Assembly (NCBI GenBank): GCA_037131065.1 | Contig: JBAXRT010000122.1 | Location: forward strand, 1-9,050 | Origin: JBAXRT01 sp037131065 | Lineage (GTDB): Bacteria > Bacteroidota > Bacteroidia > Bacteroidales > FEN-979 | Direction: 5' to 3' | DNA: 9,050 nt | Shown here: positions 5,359 through 9,050 of the stretch, one piece after another | How positions within the stretch are numbered: position 1 is the first letter of the stretch | Layout: each line of letters starts with the position of its first letter | Position numbers and translations under genes: made by a program | The notes under the pieces: generated by a model | Told to the model about the DNA's origin: nothing | The model's input: the letters and a program-made list of their open reading frames with translations, nothing else | Databases searched by the model: none

Positions 5359-6159
5359 CTAAAACCGTCCCGCTGCTCCCAGCCCGAAGAGTGCCAGATC
5401 GTATTTCACAGGATCATTATTATCAAATTTACTGAGGCTTTCTGTCAGTTCCTCCGCGGCTTTCCAGTCGTTTGATTTTCGGTTCAGCAATCCAAATTTC
5501 CGGGCAACCCTGGCGACATGTACATCAAGGGGACAGATCAGGTGGGCTGGACTCACTTGTCTCCAGAGCCCGAAATCGACCCCCTTAGCATCTTTGCGGA
5601 CCATCCAACGGAGAAAGAGGTTGAGACGTTTTGCGGATGATCCTTTTAAAGGATCAGAAAGATGTTTTTCAACATGTTTCTGATGCGGACGCTCCAGGAA
5701 TGTTTTCCTGAATTCAATAATACTTTCCCTGACTCCGATTTCATTGATCCGTGAAAACAGGTTTTCCAATCCTCCATGGTTCAGATAGATATTCTTCAGT
5801 GATTCCAGGAAAAAGAGGCAGTCGGTGCCGTTGAATGTCCTGTGTGCGAAATGAAGGATGGGATTTTTTTCCTTTGGAGATGCATTTAACACGAAATCGT
5901 AAGGTGTGTCGTCCATCATCTTCATCAGGCGGTCTGCATTGCAGATTATGGCAGGCCGGTTTCCCCAGGCGATGGTGGCCGCCAGGAACGCAGAGATCTC
6001 AATATCCTCTTTTCTCGAAAACCTGTGTGGAATACAGACCGGGTCACTCTCAATGAAACCTGCAATATTGTACTGTTTATAAGCAGATTCCAGCAGGTTA
6101 CGGATTGTGTCGAGTTGAAAGGTCAACCTGGAGAGTTGGTTTGTTGGGTTAAGAAACAA
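5359..6159 (-). CDS. TIGR02757/DUF2400 family protein
   Basis: Conserved protein of unknown function, common in Bacteroidetes; 266 residues from the longest plausible start. Family hallmarks include DPVCIPHRFSRKEDIEISAF (39-58), ATIAWGNRPAI (61-71), HRTFNGTDCLFFL (106-118), KRLNLFLRWMVRKD (177-190), GVDFGLW (193-199) and DPVKYDLALFGLG (249-261). The segment PLDVHVARVARKFGLL (210-225) resembles the VDTHVxRVxxRLGL stretch of HhH-GPD DNA glycosylases, with D212 at the catalytic Asp position; a distant relation is inferred. No iron-sulfur cysteine set is present. There is no ATG before residue 80: the candidate starts are TTG at 6159 or TTG at 6126 (residue 12, closer to where the conserved region begins). 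The gene lies downstream of the gamma subunit gene, separated by a heptamer array. Confidence 0.85.
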   Translation of the reverse strand: MFLNPTNQLSRLTFQLDTIRNLLESAYKQYNIAGFIESDPVCIPHRFSRKEDIEISAFLAATIAWGNRPAIICNADRLMKMMDDTPYDFVLNASPKEKNPILHFAHRTFNGTDCLFFLESLKNIYLNHGGLENLFSRINEIGVRESIIEFRKTFLERPHQKHVEKHLSDPLKGSSAKRLNLFLRWMVRKDAKGVDFGLWRQVSPAHLICPLDVHVARVARKFGLLNRKSNDWKAAEELTESLSKFDNNDPVKYDLALFGLGAAGRF

Positions 6160-6160
6160 G

Positions 6161-6209
6161 TCGGCAGTCGGCAGTCACTTGTCACTCGTCCTTAGTCATT
6201 AGTCATTAG
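6161..6209. repeat. Seven-unit degenerate 7-bp tandem array before the DUF2400 gene
   Basis: Seven contiguous 7-bp units, all starting TC and ending G: TCGGCAG twice, then TCACTTG, TCACTCG, TCCTTAG and TCATTAG twice, followed by a partial TCA. The array fills most of the 70-bp gap between the gamma subunit stop and the DUF2400 gene, ending 1 bp from its furthest candidate TTG start. Two unit types merge within one array without loss of phase. Confidence 0.8.
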
Positions 6210-6229
6210 TCACCGAACGCAGTGGTTCT

Positions 6230-6784
6230 CTAATTGAGTACCTGAACTTCCCTGAGCAGCGTCTTCCCGATCTCTATGGCTTTTTCGTTGTCGGGGATCA
6301 GGTTGTGGTGGCGTGCCGGAAGTGATTTTTCAAGTCCCTTGTGGATGAATTCGGGGGCGACGAGGGGTTTCAGTTTCAGGAAGCCGCCGAGGACGATCAT
6401 GTTGAATATCTTGGAGAGACCGAGTTTCCCGGCCTCATCGGCAGCCTCTATCGAATAGATATTGATGTCTTTTCGCTGCGGATGATGGGTTATACCGTTG
6501 GGATCGTATATCATCAGACCGCCGGGCTTGATAGTTTTCTCAAACTTATCCATTGATTGCTGGTTCAGAATGATGGCGGTATCAAAGGAGTTGAGGATCG
6601 GAGAGCTGATCCTTTCATCACTGATGATCACGGTAACATTTGCTGTTCCGCCTCTCATTTCCGGCCCGTAGGAGGGCATCCAGCTTACCTCTTTATTTTG
6701 CATTACTCCGGAGTAGGCGAGGATTTTTCCCATCGACAGGACACCCTGTCCGCCAAAGCCTGCTATGATAATTTCTTCAGTCAT
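6230..6784 (-). CDS. 2-oxoacid:ferredoxin oxidoreductase, gamma subunit (KorC/VorC type)
   Basis: Gamma subunit of the cytoplasmic CoA-acylating 2-oxoacid:ferredoxin oxidoreductase, the domain that helps shape the CoA site. The 184-residue product has the family signature at the N-terminus, IIIAGFGGQGVLSMGKILA (5-23), then SWMPSYGPEMRGGTANV (34-50), and the later IFNMIVLGGFLK region. Length is normal for a stand-alone gamma subunit. It is the last gene of the delta-alpha-beta-gamma operon, 30 bp after the beta subunit stop, the gap being almost wholly a 7-bp repeat array. The ATG is preceded by TGAT, so the local sequence TGATATG equals the alpha/beta junction. Substrate (2-oxoglutarate or branched-chain 2-oxoacid) cannot be decided from this subunit. 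Confidence 0.95.
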   Translation of the reverse strand: MTEEIIIAGFGGQGVLSMGKILAYSGVMQNKEVSWMPSYGPEMRGGTANVTVIISDERISSPILNSFDTAIILNQQSMDKFEKTIKPGGLMIYDPNGITHHPQRKDINIYSIEAADEAGKLGLSKIFNMIVLGGFLKLKPLVAPEFIHKGLEKSLPARHHNLIPDNEKAIEIGKTLLREVQVLN

Positions 6785-6785
6785 A

Positions 6786-6828
6786 TCAATTCGTCATTAG
6801 TCATTAGTCACTAGTCAATCGTCACTCT
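6786..6828. repeat. Degenerate 7-bp tandem array between beta and gamma subunit genes, overlapping the beta stop
   Basis: Units in phase are TCATTAG (6794), TCATTAG (6801), TCACTAG (6808), TCAATCG (6815) and TCACTCT (6822), flanked on the left by the 8-mer TCAATTCG. The array fills the beta-gamma gap and runs into the coding end of the beta subunit: its units provide the TGA stop (6815-6817) and the preceding Ser-Asp-Asp codons. Confidence 0.8.
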
Positions 6829-7633
6829 TCACCGGTTCTTCTTTCTTTTCAACCAATTTCCCGTCTATTTTAATATCTCCAAGCGGATAGAAGGGGAACA
6901 TATTCTCTTCCATCCATTTATTGGATTGCACCGGGGTCATTTTCCACCCTGAATTGCAGTTGGAGACAACCTCGATAAAGGCGAGTCCTTTATTCTCCTT
7001 TTGGAGATCAAAGGCTTTCTTTAATGCCTTCTTGGTTTTCCTGACGGCAGCAGGGGTATGGACGGCCTGGCGGGTAACATAGTAAACACCGGGCAGGTGT
7101 GCTATGAGCTCAGTAATTTTCAGGGGGTGTCCCATTGTGGCGACATCGCGTCCGTAGGGAGAGGTGGAGGAGCGCATCCCCGGCAGGGTGGTTGGTGCCA
7201 TCTGCCCTCCGGTCATTCCATAAATCCCGTTGTTGATGAAGATGATGGTGAAATTCTCACCGCGGTTGCAGGCGTGGATCGTTTCTGCGGTGCCGATGGC
7301 AGCCAGATCGCCGTCGCCCTGGTATGTGAAGACGAAGTGGTCGGGCCAGAGGCGTTTGATGGCGGTAGCTAATGCGGGGGCGCGTCCGTGGGCTGCTCCC
7401 AGCATATCAATATTCAGGAAATCGTAGGCCAGTACAGAGCATCCGACCGGCGAAACGCCGATGGTCTTGTCCTGTGCTCCTAGTTCTTCAAGCGTCTCCA
7501 TGAGCATGCGGTGGACTACGCCATGTCCGCAGCCGGGGCAGTAACTCAGCGGGCGGTCGACAAGAAGGTCGGTCTTTTTATAGACCAGGTTCTCTTCCTT
7601 CCTGATTTCGGGTTTTGCAAATTGTTCTTCCAT
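6815..7633 (-). CDS. 2-oxoacid:ferredoxin oxidoreductase, beta subunit (TPP-binding, KorB type)
   Basis: Catalytic TPP-binding subunit that decarboxylates a 2-oxoacid and, with the other subunits, yields an acyl-CoA and reduced ferredoxin; in anaerobes it can also run in the carboxylating direction. The 272-residue product has YCPGCGHG (31-38), SPVGCSV (61-67), the AAHGRAPALATAIK segment (80-93), the TPP/Mg motif TYQGDGDLAAIG (103-114) and INNGIYGMTGGQ (133-144). The charged C-terminal tail EKKEEPVKSDD is low in complexity, and its last residues are encoded by the heptamer array. It is tightly coupled to the alpha subunit: the alpha TGA and this ATG are separated by one base. Family assignment is firm; KOR versus VOR specificity is open. 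Confidence 0.97.
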   Translation of the reverse strand: MEEQFAKPEIRKEENLVYKKTDLLVDRPLSYCPGCGHGVVHRMLMETLEELGAQDKTIGVSPVGCSVLAYDFLNIDMLGAAHGRAPALATAIKRLWPDHFVFTYQGDGDLAAIGTAETIHACNRGENFTIIFINNGIYGMTGGQMAPTTLPGMRSSTSPYGRDVATMGHPLKITELIAHLPGVYYVTRQAVHTPAAVRKTKKALKKAFDLQKENKGLAFIEVVSNCNSGWKMTPVQSNKWMEENMFPFYPLGDIKIDGKLVEKKEEPVKSDD

Positions 7634-7634
7634 A

Positions 7635-8717
7635 TCAGCCTCCGATTATTTGTTTCTCCATAGCTCTGACCACTTCATCCGGGGTAGGGATGATACCGCC
7701 GAAACGTCCGAAATGATCTACTTTCACTGTACAACCGGTAGAAAGTCTGACATCCTCGATCATCTGTCCGGCATTCATCTCAACAACCAGCATACCCTTG
7801 ACTTTTTTACCGATTTCGGCAATCTGTTTTGTGGGGAACGGGAAAAGGGTGATAGGGCGGAAGAGGCCGACCTTGATCCCTTTTGCACGGGCAAGGTCGA
7901 TTGCCTTCTGGCAAATCCGGGCAGAGAGTCCGAAGGCCACGAAGAGGTATTCGGCATCTTCGCACTGGATTTTTTCAAACCGTACCTCATTCTCCTCCAT
8001 TTTTCTGTACTTGGCCTGGAGTTTCAGGTTTACGCGTTCCTGCCCTGCAGGATCAAGATCGAGGGAGGTGATGATGACATGTTCCCTCTCTTTGGGTTTG
8101 CCTGTGGCTGCCCATGGGCACTGTTTGATCAGTTCAGCGTCGGTACGGCGCGGAAGCTGGTCGAAAAGGACCACTTTTTCCATCATCTGTCCGATGGCTC
8201 CGTCGGAGAGGATCATCAGCGGGGTGCGGTATTTGAAGGCCAGGTCAAAGCCCAGTTTCACATGGTCGCACATCTCCTGTACGGATGCCGGGGCCAGGAC
8301 GATCATCTTGTAATCACCATGTCCTCCGCCTTTGACGGCCTGGAAATAATCGGCCTGGGAGGGCTGGATGGTACCGAGACCCGGTCCGCCGCGGACGATG
8401 TTCACAATGAGGGCCGGCAATTCTGCGCCGGCCATATAGCTGATCCCTTCCTGCATGAGGCTGATGCCGGGGCTGGAGGAGGAGGTCATGACCATTTTTC
8501 CTGTTCCGGCTGCGCCGTAAAGCATGTTGATGGAGGCCACTTCGCTTTCTGCCTGAAGTACCACCATGCCAGTCCTTTCGTATGGTTTCTCTGCCATGAG
8601 ATACTCCATTACTTCCGACTGGGGCGTGATCGGGTAACCGAAGTAGCCGTCGCAGCCTGCACGGATTGCGGCTTCGGCGACGGCTTCGTTGCCCTTCATT
8701 AATCTTAGTTCACCCAT
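7635..8717 (-). CDS. vorB: 2-oxoacid:ferredoxin oxidoreductase, alpha subunit (VorB/KorA type)
   Basis: Alpha subunit (pyrimidine-binding and CoA-related domains) of the oxidoreductase. The 360-residue product begins MGELRLMKGNEAVAEAA and carries GYPITPQSE (27-35), VLQAESEVASINMLYGAA (53-70, with E57 at the expected TPP-activating Glu), TSSSSPGISLMQEG (78-91) and VRGGPGLGTIQPSQADY (108-124). A C-terminal domain follows from about 250, including GLFRPITLFPFP, then VVEMNAGQM and GRFGG. This form is usually annotated VorB (2-ketoisovalerate:ferredoxin oxidoreductase) but is close to KorA, so substrate is uncertain. It lacks a fused gamma domain, in line with the separate gamma gene. It follows the delta gene by 30 bp and ends one base before the beta ATG. 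The long open frame on the opposite strand is a shadow. Confidence 0.96.
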   Translation of the reverse strand: MGELRLMKGNEAVAEAAIRAGCDGYFGYPITPQSEVMEYLMAEKPYERTGMVVLQAESEVASINMLYGAAGTGKMVMTSSSSPGISLMQEGISYMAGAELPALIVNIVRGGPGLGTIQPSQADYFQAVKGGGHGDYKMIVLAPASVQEMCDHVKLGFDLAFKYRTPLMILSDGAIGQMMEKVVLFDQLPRRTDAELIKQCPWAATGKPKEREHVIITSLDLDPAGQERVNLKLQAKYRKMEENEVRFEKIQCEDAEYLFVAFGLSARICQKAIDLARAKGIKVGLFRPITLFPFPTKQIAEIGKKVKGMLVVEMNAGQMIEDVRLSTGCTVKVDHFGRFGGIIPTPDEVVRAMEKQIIGG

Positions 8718-8747
8718 TATTCTTGAATTTTGATTTTTAATCCGGAA

Positions 8748-8969
8748 TTAAACTTTTGTCCTGTAAACGGTGATCACCCCGTCGGGGCAGACCAGCGCAC
8801 AATTGGTGCAACCAGTACATTCATCGTTTACCTTGATGGCGAAATGATAACCCTTGCTGTTTACCTCTTTGGCCATGGCAATGACGGAGAAATTGCAGGA
8901 AGCAACGCACACCTCACAACCTTTGCACCGTTCAATGTTGATGACGATATCACCCTTAACTTTAGCCAT
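8748..8969 (-). CDS. 2-oxoacid:ferredoxin oxidoreductase, delta subunit (2x[4Fe-4S] ferredoxin, KorD type)
   Basis: Electron-transfer subunit of 73 residues that passes electrons from the TPP subunit to free ferredoxin. Two cluster motifs are visible: C15KGC18EVC21VASC25 and C51TGC54TNC57ALVC61P. The second is classical CxxCxxCxxxCP; in the first the usual Pro after the last Cys is Asn (CN). The segment NSKGYHFAIKVNDECTGC between the motifs is typical of the delta subunit in this operon type. It is the first gene of the operon, 30 bp before the alpha subunit. Upstream (8970-9050) the minus strand has ACTATTTG about 25 bp before the ATG, only a partial match to TAnnTTTG, so the operon promoter is unproven. 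Confidence 0.95.
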   Translation of the reverse strand: MAKVKGDIVINIERCKGCEVCVASCNFSVIAMAKEVNSKGYHFAIKVNDECTGCTNCALVCPDGVITVYRTKV

Positions 8970-9050
8970 ATTTTATGGATTATTTATCGATTGCAAATAG
9001 TCCTACGAAATTATGGAAATTTCTTTGAAAGGGCGGTTAAACTTTGTTAC

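Noticed and set aside
6161..6209. Heptamer array considered as a CRISPR or integration site
   Set aside because: Units are only 7 bp with no spacers, no cas genes are near, and no tRNA or integrase is present.
6211..6229. Small hairpin CACTG-CGTT-CGGTG on the minus strand after the gamma subunit gene
   Set aside because: Only five pairs including a G-U, with no U run; too weak to call a terminator.
7650..8702. 350-codon open frame on the plus strand
   Set aside because: It lies exactly opposite the well-supported alpha subunit gene and its translation resembles no family I know; a mirror of biased codon use.

Overview
The window looks like a chromosomal piece of an environmental, anaerobic or oxygen-tolerant member of the Bacteroidetes, most likely Bacteroidales. 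This rests on several signs: a secreted protein with a type IX secretion C-terminal sorting domain, a DUF2400/TIGR02757 protein typical of this phylum, the fused E1 dehydrogenase form common there, Bacteroidetes-type -7 boxes (TAnnTTTG) in place of clear Shine-Dalgarno sites, and an oxygen-defence set (rubrerythrin, rubredoxin) beside a ferredoxin-linked 2-oxoacid oxidoreductase. No rRNA, tRNA, CRISPR array, phage gene or transposase is visible, and no gene-free stretch exceeds 300 bp.

Layout, left to right. All genes are on the minus strand except the peroxiredoxin. (1) 32-1894: fused alpha/beta E1 of a 2-oxoacid dehydrogenase complex, cut short by an in-frame stop about two thirds along the expected protein. 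(2) 1921-4055: a peroxide-defence block of rubrerythrin, rubredoxin, an exported glutathione peroxidase and, divergently, a PrxQ/Bcp peroxiredoxin that may be a lipoprotein. Rubrerythrin and glutathione peroxidase share the same -7 box, TATCTTTG. (3) 4116-5279: a T9SS-sorted secreted protein of unknown function, preceded by a 50-residue YqaE/Pmp3 membrane protein. (4) 5359-6159: a DUF2400 protein with no ATG start. (5) 6230-8969: a four-subunit 2-oxoacid:ferredoxin oxidoreductase operon in the order delta, alpha, beta, gamma.

Together the genes suggest a cell with two ways to oxidise 2-oxoacids: a ferredoxin-linked anaerobic enzyme that looks intact, and an NAD-linked dehydrogenase E1 that looks broken or mis-sequenced at its C-terminal part. 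It also carries peroxide scavengers in both cytoplasm and envelope.

The most unusual non-coding signal is a set of degenerate 7-bp tandem arrays (theme TCATTAG, with TCGGCAG and CAGAAGG variants) in four different intergenic spaces. One supplies the last codons and stop of the beta-subunit gene, and another abuts the start of the DUF2400 gene. A separate five-copy 9-bp repeat (TGCATTnnn) follows the glutathione peroxidase gene. I see no clear new multi-gene system; the arrays and the truncated E1 are the items most worth a second look.
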